Assembly (NCBI GenBank): GCA_900074885.1
Contig: FJUW01000063.1
Span: forward strand, 320,957-384,956
DNA length: 64,000 bases
From: Rhynchosporium graminicola
Taxonomy: Eukaryota > Ascomycota > Leotiomycetes > Helotiales > Ploettnerulaceae
Direction: 5' to 3'
Shown here: one piece after another, positions 1 through 12,000 of the stretch
Layout of the letters: each line of letters opens with the position of its first letter
Position numbering within the stretch: the first letter of the stretch is position 1
Position numbers and translations under genes: made by a program
The notes under the pieces: model-generated
Seen by the model: the letters and a program-made list of their open reading frames with translations, nothing else
Database searches by the model: none
What the model was told of the DNA's origin: nothing

Positions 1-731
1 AAGGTCTTATTACTTAGGTAGTTTTAAGACCTTTCTAGAGTAAGCGTCATATTATCTATAACTCTTTTACCTACGTCTAGGAAGATAGTAAATATCTACT
101 TATATTATACCTCTATACCTAGAGCTACTAAACGCAGGAGACTACGCTATATAGAGAAGGCCCATACTAAGTATAAACTTGAAGAATAGTACCTAAACCG
201 AAGTAACCTAAGTCTGATAAATCGACTACTAGTTCTCCGACTCCCTCTACTTCCTATTCTTCGGCGACTCGTAATACTCGCTATAACTTACCTCTCTCTA
301 TAGTAGAGAGTACTCGCGACGACGCCTCGTCCGAGTTAAGCTCCCTAACTCCTACTATAATCAACGAACTTACTAAGTCGCTAAACCTCCCTGATAATAC
401 TCCTATATTAATAATAACTATAAGTAACTTATAGGAAGATTACGCTTACTAGCTATAAGAGGCAGAAAGGAAGCTCGCGGAGGAGAGATAATTAAATACC
501 GACCTATCTGCAGAACTACGCTAGTTATAGGACGAGTTCCTAGAACTACGCTAGTTGACTACTTAGCGCTCTGCTAAGTCTATATCGTTTAATAACGTTT
601 AATCGCGTATAATACTATTACTATTAATTGAAGAAGATAATACTACTCCTATTCCTGATAATCGTCGTCGAGAATAATCTACCGGAGGAATATCGTTAAT
701 ATTATACGCTACGCGTATAGAGAAGATACTA

Positions 732-1696
732 AACCTTCTAAATAAGCTCTCTAATAGAATCGACTACTCTCTAAAACTCTAGGAAGTGCAGATACGTAAC
801 GCCCTCCGGCGCTACTCTAGCTACTTTATCGATAAAGATCACTATAAAGATTAGTTACTTAACTAAACGAAAGGAATAGCTAGAACTTACCTAGAACTCT
901 TATTCTTAGAACTAGAATATAACGAAGAAGGTAGTATGATCGATTCACTTGATATAATCACTTAACTCGTCTCTTTCTTATCTAATCTATATGACTAATA
1001 AACTATAAGAGCTAGCTACTCCGCGTTAAAGATAGATTATAAGTAGACCTTCTAGACGTTCTACTACGAGTTTCGTACGCTAGCTTATAAAGCTAGAGTA
1101 AACGATTAATCGACTCTGAAAATAGACTTATAGGAGAAGCTACCTGCACGGCTATAGAAATAGCTCTTCTAATAGTACTGAACGTTAAGGACACTAGAAG
1201 AATATATTAAAGCNAACCTTCTAAATAAGCTCTCTAATAGAATCGACTACTCTCTAAAACTCTAGGAAGTGCAGATACGTAACGCCCTCCGGCGCTACTC
1301 TAGCTACTTTATCGACGAAGATCACTATAAAGATTAGTTACTTAACTAAACGAAAGGAATAGCTAGAACTTACCTAGAACTCTTATTCTTAGAACTAGAA
1401 TATAACGAAGAAGGTAGTATGATCGATTCACTTGATATAATCACTTAACTCGTCTCTTTCTTATCTAATCTATATGACTAATAAACTATAAGAGCTAGCT
1501 ACTCCGCGTTAAAGATAGATTATAAGTAGACCTTCTAGACGTTCTACTACGAGTTTCGTACGCTAGCTTATAAAGCTAGAGTAAACGATTAATCGACTCT
1601 GAAAATAGACTTATAGGAGAAGCTACCTGCACGGCTATAGAAATAGCTCTTCTAATAGTACTGAACGTTAAGGACACTAGAAGAATATATTAAAGC
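732..1696. repeat. 482-bp tandem duplication split by one N
   Basis: Bases 732-1213 are repeated at 1215-1696, with a single N at 1214. The copies differ at only a few transition sites; for example, gataaagatc in the first is gacgaagatc in the second. Both cover the same gag-like part of the gypsy element. A single N exactly at the join points to an assembly join of two overlapping contigs or two collapsed copies rather than a biological tandem repeat. Confidence 0.9.
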
Positions 1697-2224
1697 TATA
1701 TAAGCTGAAGACTAAGGTTAATTTATTAAAAAGACCTACTATTTCGAGTCTTCGGCTAAGGCTAGCGCGACTCGGGAACGCCCTATAAATACCTCCTCCT
1801 AGCGCTATAGTACTAATTCCTCTTCTTATCTGTAAATTAGTCTTCTTACGCCTAAGAATACTAGTACGACTAGTAAATAAGTATTATACTCTATACGAAA
1901 TGATACGCCTCGTGCATAATCGCCGGCGAATGCTCCTCGTCACTTTACGCCTACTTTATACTTACGCTTATTATTAGCTCGACCTAATACTTTATATCGA
2001 ATTAACGTAATTAACGCTAATAATAACGTTAATAGCGAGCTAGAAGATAATAATAACGAAGAAACGTATGATAACGCTTAGGAGTATATTAAACCGCTAG
2101 TAAAAGATTACGCCTAGGGAAAGACTCTTTCCTAAGTAGTATATAAGATATACGATATCTTAACCTTACGAAGCTTCTTAGTAGTTAATCGTTTACTATA
2201 TGTACTACTCTTACTAAGAATAGA

Positions 2225-2560
2225 CTCTCGTATAAGCTACTTGCACTTCTCGATTCTGGAGCTAATAGATACTATTTTATTAATTATTCTTTTCTTAAAT
2301 CAATTTCATTATTCTTAAAACTTTTAATTTACTTTCTGCTAAACGTAATTCCTATTAAAGGCTTTAATAGAGTTAATAGTAGTACTATTAGTAACTATAA
2401 GATACTTAATTTAATAGTAGATCGTCGCGTTTAGGTATTTACCTCCTTTCTTATTACTACTCTCGGAAACTATAGTATTATACTCGGAAGGACTTAGCTT
2501 TCGGAATATTAAGTACTCTTGGATGCCTCTAAATGATAGATTATTTGGCTACTATGTACT
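2225..2560 (+). pseudogene. Gypsy aspartic protease remnant
   Basis: The conceptual translation contains the retropepsin-type active site LLDSGAN followed by a glycine- and isoleucine-rich flap-like stretch ending SIILGRTQL, as in retrotransposon proteases that cut the gag-pol polyprotein. It lies between the gag-like part and the reverse transcriptase, where a gypsy protease belongs. Stops interrupt it after the second segment. It is non-functional. Confidence 0.65.
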
Positions 2561-3589
2561 CCTCTTAGTAACGTTTATAACTCTCCGATCGAGATTAAGG
2601 ACTTATATAAATACTATACCTATTAGCGCTACTAATACGACGCTAACGAACGAAACGAACGCCTTGATTAGTTATGGGAAGCGTACGAGGAATAGCGAAG
2701 TGTAGCTAACTCTCTTATTAATATTCGAGCTATTATTAACTCTATCTCTGTTATTAAATGACTATTACTAGCTCGGAAGCGTATTTCTAAGGAGACTTAT
2801 AGCTATAAAAATATCTAAAACTCTCCCCTAGAGAGTATTCTATAGGTAACTAACCCTCTGTTACTACTACTGATTAGTTAGGACCGTTTCTCTGGCGTTT
2901 ATACTACTTATTGTAGATATAATAAGCTTAAGTGTTTATTACCTAAAGAATAAGAATAAAGTAGTAAAGAGAAGTCTTTATACTCTAGAGAAGCTACTGA
3001 TATACGGCTAAAATACGTACGATTCAGCGATATTATTGCTTATATCCCGTATGAATCTCTACTTTAACCTTAATTAGAAGTCTTTACGTTAAAGACCTAC
3101 GTATAAGATTACGCCTATATAATTCATACTATAGACTAATAGTTACTCGGAATACTATCTCGCGACTTAATAGAAGCTACTTAAAGTATAAAAATAGCTA
3201 CTACGATATTTCGGAAGCGATAAAGATCACCTCGTATACTAAGAACTATTCTAGAGCATCCTACGCTAGAGATTTAAACAATTAGTAGCTTAGCTTTCTA
3301 TCTCTTATATAAACGCTAGAAGTCTTCTAATAATAAGATCTTCTCTATTACTTTTCACGAGATAGATAAGCTTCTTAATGACCGAATCATAGTTCAGTAA
3401 CGTAATACTACTATTATATCTTTGACTATTAACTTTATAGAATATCGTAAAACCGCCTAGTAATTTGCTATTAGCTTAAGCGAATTAGATTCAGAACTAT
3501 AGATTTCTTACGAGTATAGCTAGTAGATATACGTTTTTTCTAAGGAAGCTAGCGATATTCTCCCTCTTTATCGCTTATATGATTACTGA

Positions 3590-4900
3590 ATTAAGCTTAA
3601 GGAAGGGGCTAAGAAGAACCTTAAATACTCCCCCTTATATAAGATATTAGCTGAAGAACTTGAAGTTATTAAGGCGTATATTACTAATAACTTAGCTAAA
3701 GGTTTTATTGAACTTTCTTAAGCACTATACGCTATACTTGTTCTTTTCGTTAAGAAAGCTAATAGAAGTCTAAGATTCTGTATTAACTTTCGCGTACTTA
3801 ATAACCTCACGAGGAAGGATTAATATCTACTACTATTAATCGATAAAACGCTAACTAGAATCTCTACTACTAAGATATTCACTAAACTAGATATTCGCTA
3901 GGCGTTCTACCGAATTCGAATGGATCTAGCCTCTGAAGAGTATACGACCTTCCGGACTTATTATAGTGTATATAAGTATAAGGTACTCCCTTTCGGTCTG
4001 ACTAACGGCCATACGATATACTAGAAATATATGAATAAAATCTTATTCGACTACTTAGACGAATTCTATATAGTATATCTAGATAATATTCTGATCTACT
4101 CTAACGACTTACTATAGTATTAATTAAACGTATATAAGGTACTATAACGATTATAAGACGCTAGATTATAAGCTAACCTTAAGAAGTATAAATTTAATAT
4201 TACTTATACTAAATACCTTAGGTTTATTATCTCTACTTCTAGGATCGAGGTAGACCCTAAGAAGGTTAATATTATATAATCTTAGAATTACTTAACTATA
4301 GTTAAGGGCGTATAATCGTTTTTAGGCTTTTATAACTTCTACTAACGATTTATTAAGAACTATAGAATTATTATAAAACCTCTTATATAACTTACTAAAA
4401 ATAACGTGTTATTTCGGTTCGCTAAGGAGTATAAAGATACCTTTAATTACCTAAAGTACGCTCTTACTTCGGTACTACTCCTCTACTACTATTAGTAATA
4501 TCTACTTTATATAATCGAAATAGACGCTAGTGATGAAGTAATAGTAGGTGTACTATCGTAATAGCACGACGAAGACTAGTTCCTAGTAGCTTACTTCTCT
4601 AAGACTATGCTACTTGCTGAGCTTAATTACGCTATCTACGATAAGGAAATGCTTGTAATTATACGATCTTTTAGTAACTAGAGATCTGAGCTCGTAGGCG
4701 TACTATATTAGATCCGCGTTATTACTAATTATAAAGCTCTTAAGTACTTTATAACCTCTAAATAGCTAAACGTACGATAAGCACGATAAGCTGAGCTACT
4801 CGCAGATTATAACTTTATAATTACTTATCGACCTAGGAAGTATAATCTACTTACTAACGCTCTCTCTCGTAGAATAGATGAATTAGACGACTAGAATAAC
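3590..4900 (+). pseudogene. Gypsy reverse transcriptase and RNase H remnant
   Basis: The frame reads as a Ty3/gypsy RT. A KGFIELS-like segment is followed by FTKLDIR, LPFGLTN and the catalytic box, here YLDNIL (4074-4091) instead of YLDDIL. The second catalytic Asp has become Asn through a G-to-A change, as RIP would produce. RNase H follows: IEIDASDE, VAYFSKT and NYAIYDKEMLVI, ending in ITYRPRKYN. All stops are TAA or TAG. The enzyme would have copied the element RNA into DNA; this copy cannot. Confidence 0.88.
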
Positions 4901-5246
4901 GCTAAAAGAACTTAGCGTTTATAGTAGCTACTACGCGAAGACTAAATCGATCTAGTACTACTTATAAGTAACCTCCGGAATAGCTCTGACTCTATAGATA
5001 ACTTTAAGCTTATTAANNNNNNNNNNNNNNNNNNNNNNNNNNNNNNNNNNNNNNNNNNNNNNNNNNNNNNNNNNNNNNNNNNNNNNNNNNNNNNNNNNNN
5101 AGAATAGATAAATTAGATAACTAGAATAACGCTAAAAGAACTTAGCGTTTATAGTAGCTACTACGCGAAGACTAAATCGATCTAGTACTACTTATAAGTA
5201 ACCTCCGGAATAGCTCAGACTCTATAGATAACTTTAAGCTTATTAA
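4871..5246. other. Scaffold gap (84 N, 5017-5100) with the same 146 bp on both sides
   Basis: The 146 bases at 4871-5016 reappear at 5101-5246 with a handful of transition differences (gatgaa/gataaa, gacgac/gataac, tctgac/tcagac). Contig ends that overlap but were not merged give this pattern, so the true gap may be zero or negative. Alternatively two gypsy copies were scaffolded together. Confidence 0.88.
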
Positions 5247-5369
5247 CGCCTTAGAAGTCGCCGACCTATCGCTAGTCTTTTCTATAGTATAGCAAGTACT
5301 TGACGCTAATCGCACTACGCTATTACTCTAAGCTTTACGGAAATAAGCTCTCTCTATTACTCCTAGAAA

Positions 5370-5852
5370 ACTAACTATAGAAAAAGATCTTCTACTCTAT
5401 AAAGGAAGACTAATTATACTTAACGTCTTACACTTTCGCACGCTACTTATACGCGAAGTATACGACCGATTAGAGACTGCTTATCTAAGTATAAAGAAGA
5501 CCTTATAACTACTAGTATTATAATACTAGTAGTACGGAATCGCTTTAAATATTAACTAGTACTATTATAACTATTATACTTACTAACGAATTCAAGTGCT
5601 ACGTGATAAGAAACCGGGCCTCCTCTAACCTCTACCTATACTATCACGTCTATAGGAGTATATTACAGTCAAATACTATAGCTTTAACCGCGATAAACAC
5701 GGCTATAATAACGTTCTTATATTTATCGACTATTTTAGTAAATAAGTAATTAGTATTCTATGCCGAAAGACCTCTAATACGCGCGACCTTATAAAGCTTT
5801 ACTTATACTACGTATATTACTATTTCGGAGCTCTATTAATAATTACTAGTAT
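5370..5852 (+). pseudogene. Gypsy integrase remnant, truncated in the catalytic core
   Basis: The readable frame contains an integrase core start, with VLIFIDYFSKQ (first catalytic Asp region) and a following segment ending FGALLIITS, where the second catalytic Asp and the DRGPQF-like block should follow. Instead the sequence changes character near 5852 and no continuation was found downstream. The enzyme family inserts retrotransposon DNA into chromosomes. The abrupt end marks a deletion or an insertion boundary. Confidence 0.75.
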
Positions 5853-6640
5853 TGAGATGTTAGTGATTCTATCCCCGTTTCTAGGGTAGTGTAGTCGCTG
5901 TTTTACCTACCCTTTCCACCTCGCTTAGGTGCTCGAGCATTAAGCTACAAGGTCTAGCGCATTAGCTCCCACGCTGCCTTAACGACCTTCTAATCTGATA
6001 ATTTACTCTCGATTATTCCTAGTTAATAACTATGACTATTAGTATAGTAAGGGTTAGCTATAAAGGAGGGTCGCTATATAAGGGGCCCTGACACTCTATT
6101 GATAGTGTATTTATATTATCGGTCTCGCTATCCTTTTTCTCCTGTTATTTTCCTTACTTGTCGCCCCTTACTATCGATTTCTTCGTCCTTTATTCTAGTT
6201 CCCGTATATTATTACGATCTTTAAGGACTAGTCGAGGGTTCATGAACTTAAATAGTCGACGTATTGCCAGACTTCTTACTTATATACTAAGGTGCCTCCT
6301 ATTACTTAAATACTACTATATACGCTTAAAGCTGCCGAGGAAACGAAATAGTATAGATAGTAATAGGCAGTATAACTTAGGATTAGCCCTTTACGACATT
6401 ATAAACGATTTTCTTCTAAAGATAGTACTATCCTTAACTATCTGAGAAGGTTAAAGTTATAATAGTTAATAATTCCCTTAGTATCCTTAGTACTACTATA
6501 AAGTTATAGCATATCTCTTTTACTAAACAAGCTACCTCGATATCACGCCTAGCGTAAGACTCTTTACTATAGTAGTAATAAAATATCCTATCCGGATTTA
6601 TCCGGTACTGCGAATCCCTAAGAAAGCAGATTATAAGCTA
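5853..6640. other. Gene-free stretch between truncated gypsy and DUF3435 gene, promoter-like
   Basis: Base composition is less extreme here than in the gypsy element. The segment begins near tgttagtgattctatccc and includes a TATA-like ctatataagg at about 6073. The 95-codon open frame at 6158-6445 has no recognisable domain and low-complexity composition, so it was not called. In position it could be the 5' flank of the DUF3435 gene that follows. Confidence 0.4.
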
Positions 6641-9020
6641 AGCGAAAGCAGAAGGTGCCTATTTCTAATGCTAGCGACTTTAGCGCCGCCTCTGATTCTG
6701 ATTATAATACGGACTCTAAGTCTAACTCTAGCTATAGCTTCAAAGGTAAGCTCGATTCAGAAGCCGAGCGTTATCGAAAGATCAGGGCCGAGTTCGTAGT
6801 CGCTAGTCCAAATCTAGCAAACCCCTATAATAAGACGAAAGGGATAATAAAAAGAGAAGAATAGCTATAGAACTTATAAGTTCCTATTATTATTTATTAT
6901 TATATACTTACTAATTACGCTACTTTAGGTATTACAAAAAGGTTAGGAAGGGAGATCCGATAATTGCCCTGAAAAGTGTAACCGCAGAAGACTTTAAGAC
7001 GTTCCTTATCTAGCGGAAAGAAAGGAAGAATTCGCGTATTAAGAGGTAAGTAACTATATCCACGTACTAGTATATACTCAGCATGAACTACTAACGTACA
7101 GTAAAGCGCTATATAGATAAGGGGATCCTTGCAGATCTTCGTAATATTTATTACTTATCTATATTAATAAATTAATAATACTAATAAATCTATAGTAGAT
7201 TCCTATACTCGGTCTTAATAACTCAGAAGTTAATAAGTCTGCCTTATATATCGAGGATCTATGTATTCTTTAAAATAGTCTCTAGGTTCGTGATCAAGAG
7301 ACCTTTCCTTATAAACGACTCCGCGTGTAGGAGTTCCTAATAAATATTTTCGCTAGCTATATGTCTACTAGGCCTATAGCGTTAGTAGGGAAGATACCTC
7401 TCTTATATAAAGATATTAAGTTTCAAGTCTTCCCTCCCCTTATAAAAGGATAATAACCCGCTATACGACTTATCCTTAATCTCTAATATATTAAGCAGTC
7501 GAGTAGAAAGAAAAAGCCGTAAGTATATACCTTCTGAAGATATACCTAATATATTAAATCTTTTATAGGAAGAAGTTTACCTTTCGTGATAACGAAAGTA
7601 TTATTTACTACCTAGTCATATTTATTATAGCTTTAGCTATTATAGATAACGCGTTTAAGAATAAATTCATATCCTTACGATAGATCTACGATCTTATTAT
7701 TCTAAACAGAACCGATCGTATTCGTCTGAAATAAGAAGATAACTAGGTAAAATAGCTAATTTTCCGTAATATTACGCTTTCGCTAACTAAAGTCTATATA
7801 TCAGAAACAAAATTATTAACTTACGCAAAGCACTGATACTACTTTATCCGTCTTAGCCGTACTTATCGTTTTAGGAAACGGCTATAATAGTATAACTTAC
7901 GAAGAGGATCCGGGAAGGGGTTAAATAGTAATAACGATATTCTATATAACCTATATCAGACACAGATTTACTAATATATAATAGAGGTATTAACCCCTAA
8001 AGAGAGGAGACACGCTATAAGAAATAGTAGCGATATGTATAAGCGATATTATATACTATCGTTTATTAACGCCGACTACTAAGCTATTTACCTCGGAACT
8101 ACTCGCCGTAAGGATCTTATTCGAGCTGTTAGCCGCCTTAAACGTTATAATAATACTCCGGATAAATTAAATAATATATAAAAGGAGGAGATTTTGAAAG
8201 ATTAATATATCCTGAACAAGATATAAGAATAGAAGGGCTATGTTCTTAAAATAAAAGCAGAAGGATACTCTATAATTAAGGCAGCTAAGAATACGTTCTA
8301 GTATAAAAAACACTAGAAAGCTTAACGGAAGATCAACTGTAGAAAAACTTAATTGAAAAATAAGCTACTTAACTATATAATTAATAACTTCCACGAAACT
8401 ATTTACGTAGATAAAGTAGATCGCCAGATATAAGGTATCTTTCCTAATAACGAGGTGCTCATACTATCCACGATCGAGTATAAGCTTAGGGAGCGAGCTA
8501 CTATCGCTAAGCTACTCTTTTAACCGCTTGATAAGCTTCATAAAGATAAAGTTTTTAATATACGTATTCAGCTTATCTATACTCTAGCGCAACTCTGCTA
8601 CTACTAAGAAACCCCTCGCTAGTTGAAAATAGTATAGCTAAAATAATATTCTCAGACACGCAGTTCGTATACTAGTCTAAGTACTGAAGATAATAACGAA
8701 ATTCTCTAAGAGTAGAGAGGTAGTAAATTAGCAGGAGTTTAAGAGGCGTAGACGCTTAATAATAAGTTATATATAAAAGCTATACTATATTGCCTATTCT
8801 GCGAAAGAGGCCCGTTTCAATATAAAGATAATCTAGGAAAGTACGTACAAGTTCAGTATCTTCAGAGATATTTAGCTAATAGCAGGTTCTTATATCCTTA
8901 TAAAGAATACTTAGCTATTATAGGCAATTCTGCATACTTTTTAAGCCACGCATATCGTAAGCATATAATATATCTCTGATCGTATATTATTCGCTTAGAA
9001 TACAAGTAGAGAAAATTCTC
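6640..9020 (+). pseudogene. RIP-mutated DUF3435/FluG-domain gene (Starship captain-like tyrosine recombinase family)
   Basis: Reading through TAG/TAA stops gives the conserved order of the fungal DUF3435 family: a degenerate N-terminal part, RLRVQEFLI and TRPIALVGK in a core-binding-like region, ALLYKDI-type sequence, then RRGSGKGLNS, SSDMYKRYYI (about 8025-8050, containing the candidate catalytic Tyr) and RKDLIRAVSRLKRY. After that come IKAEGYSIIKAAKN, NFHETIYVDKVDRQIQGIFP and IEYKLRERATIAKLLFQPLD, then a C-terminal LFCERGPF zinc-finger-like part near 8800. Known members are tyrosine recombinases, and Starship captains are among them, placed as the first gene at the 5' end. This copy has dozens of stops and cannot be active. 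An open stretch at 6655-6864 may be the N-terminal region. Introns were not resolved. The family call is firm; the Starship role is inference. Confidence 0.8.
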
Positions 9021-12000
9021 TCAGCTATCTAAAAGTTTACGTATTATACGCTCTATTAAAAAGACCAAAAATAGTATAAGTAATAGTATTTCTAAAGTCG
9101 ATCTGACTTTATTCGGTAGCTATTATAGTCTGTAAAAGAAGATCTTTACAAAGGATTAGAGAAATCAGTTTTAGAAAGTAATACTATCCTAAAGTTCAAA
9201 TTCAACTTTTCTTTTCAGCCTATATCGTTAACTACCCTAAAGGAAAGCATGGCAAAAGAAATAAAGAATATTATAGGAGCTATATTAAGTAAGTAAGAGA
9301 TAACTAAATCTATATAAATAGTAGCTAGAGAGATAAGTCTAACTCAGATAATATATCGTGCGGAAAAACGTTATCTTTAACTATAATCTCTATGTTATCG
9401 TATATTTAGAAGATACTCTATTTTAACGAACAGACTTCTACTCCATATAATAAATAATACTATATACCTTAGGAGTTATTTATCGAATTATCAGAATAGA
9501 TAAGATAAGTATTAGCTAATTAAATTTATTATACCTACCTATTAGGGAGTCATTTGAATATCGAAAGAGCCGAATCATGAGCTGAGATAGGAGCTATCGA
9601 AACCGATTATGCACAAAACTCCCGGCTAGTTTCTTACTAGATTATAAAATTATAGCGTTCGAACAGGTATAAGTGATTTAATATACTACTGTACGCTCGT
9701 ATCGCTCAGTTGAGTCACTTTTACGCGCATAATACAGCATACAAGTGATCTTCCCAAGTAAATAGCGTACGAGATATACAATAGCTAAATAGCTAAATCT
9801 AAACACGTTATACAGATTAAGCTCTGAAGATATGTCATCGTAGAGAATATTTCACGGGTACTACCGTGTTTCATTCGTTAGCGATCTTTTCTGATTATAG
9901 TTTACTTTAATAGTATACTTAGCACGCAGGACGTGAGACGTAGTTAATCTATATATATATGCAGCAGAGACTATATTTAGGCAAGAGTTTAGTAGTTAGG
10001 GTTCTACGAAAGATCTGCAGATAACTACTATTAATATAATATCTCTCGTATCTTCGCCCTTAACTATATAGAGTCTTTACTATTCTACTTCCGACCTATA
10101 ACCCTTCTGGAATAATCATACTTATCCTCCCAGATTATAAGAATTTTCGTATACAGAAGTTTGAGTTTAACGATTTATAGATTAATAGCTTTAAGCGAGC
10201 TACGCATATAACTCCTTAGTTAGTCGAAGCTTTAATCTAGTATTTATTAATACTCTTTATAAATAATTATTTATAGAGAATATCCGATATCTCTATAGTT
10301 TAGGTACCGAGGTACTCGCCCTCTATATCGACGACTCTAGTAGTGAATATCAAGCTATCGTCGTGAGCTTTAATCCTCTTACTTTTATATAGATAAAGTA
10401 TTTATAGAGCGAGCTATACCCACTCGCTAGAGATATTTTCTATAGCTTACTTATAAAATATATAGTAGATCAGGAACATCCGAAACCTTGCGTATAAGCC
10501 TAGTCTTCCTCTAATATATTCAGTGAACTTTCAGCACCCTATACGCATCCTGAATCGAGCTATTCATAATCTAGATTTATATAATACCTCTATGCTCTAG
10601 TAAACTACTTTCACTTAGCATACGTAATAAATAGGCCTCAAAGCAATCAATAGACCACTAAAATCCCTTGCGCGATCTCGTCCTAGAATTTCCGAAGTAG
10701 ATATCCTTAATAACATTTACGGATTTCCTACCTTATATCCCTTATCTCGCTCGAACCAAGATACTTCGAACACCTTCAAGCCGGTACGAATCTCGAGCTA
10801 TAGACGCTAAAGGAGCTACCCTTCCCCTTCTTTATTCTCGACTAAAAGGAAGCAGTATAATAAATCTGCGCAGGGAGCTAGATATGAATCTATAAACGAG
10901 GATTCCGTATCTCCTCTTGCGGCTCGAGATATTATATAAACCCTAAACCGAAGCAGAAATTCCCTAGCAGAGACTATAATAAACAAGAAAAACATGACCT
11001 GCGATTCTATAGTTTAATATCCTCAGGAGCTGAAGCTTTTTCAGGTATATAGTATACGATTAATAACTTATAGCTAATTACACTCGAGGCAAGACAGAGC
11101 GACAGAAATCGGCCTCTTGTAGCTACTATAGCAGGAACATGTCCCAGGTCGGGTCAAATTCAGAAGTATATATATCTTATATCGAGTTATCTATACGCTA
11201 TACTAATAATATAGTTTCTCCTTTATCGATAAGATACGCTAAGCAAAAAGTCGAATAATACTCTTCTTTACTCGTAATCCTCTCCCGGTAGCTTTCTTAA
11301 TACGCATATAGAGCAGAGGGATAAAGTGCTTATCTCAGATTCTTATAGAGTATACCTCTCGAATAATCGAAAAATAGTAGATAGTATATAGTATAATTAA
11401 TCTAGTGCTACTAAGAGCATTTCTAAGCGTCTGGAGTATTATATCATATCCTTTTTTGCTTCCTTTAAATGTGTTAATAGCTTATTTAGTATAATACGAC
11501 TAGGCTTAGCGCTGAGAGCGCTGAGGGCGTAAAGTAAGGGTATCTAACGAAATATGATAGCTCTCTTAGCTAATCGTAACGTTCGAAAGGAGATATAATT
11601 ATCTAAGATAGATGTAAAAAGCCTTCTGATAAGTGATTTTGCCGAGAATTACTCTTAGTAGACTAGTACTCGACCCGATCTATAAAGCCCCGAGAGGTTA
11701 TAAACTTATCTTTTAAGGGGTAATAGTACTACCGATAATGTTATATTAAGGTCTCCTCGTATCAACTAGTCTAAGGTGAATAAGTAGTATTATTTAGTTC
11801 TTAACACAAGTAAATCATAGCGGAAGAAGTTAGAAGATACCTCAGAAACAGAAGTTCTAGCTAAAAGTTCCTTTGTATTAAGAAATATATAATATTAAAG
11901 ACCGGATCATAGAAGCATATATTATATTTACCGAATCTTACTTAAATACTATCGAACGTCTACTCAAGCGACTTAGATAGCCCTTGAAAGACCTTAATGA

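Larger units (their letters stand above)
1..5852 (+). mobile_element. RIP-degraded Ty3/gypsy LTR retrotransposon, 3'-truncated
   Basis: Reading the + strand through TAG/TAA codons gives gag-like sequence, an aspartic protease with the ALLDSGAN motif (about 2240), a reverse transcriptase (3600-4350), RNase H (4430-4900) and the first part of an integrase (5370-5852), in Ty3/gypsy order. No frame is open. The stops are nearly all TAG or TAA where Gln or Trp is expected, and CpA/TpG are scarce, as RIP leaves them. The left end lies outside the window and no LTR was identified. The integrase frame stops abruptly near 5852. The block also holds a tandem duplication at a single N and a gap flanked by repeated sequence, both probably from assembly. 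The superfamily is clear from domain order; the family was not determined. Confidence 0.9.

Noticed and set aside
6158..6445. 95-codon frame between gypsy and the DUF3435 gene
   Set aside because: Low-complexity Leu/Tyr/Arg composition typical of AT-rich RIP sequence; more likely an untranslated flank.
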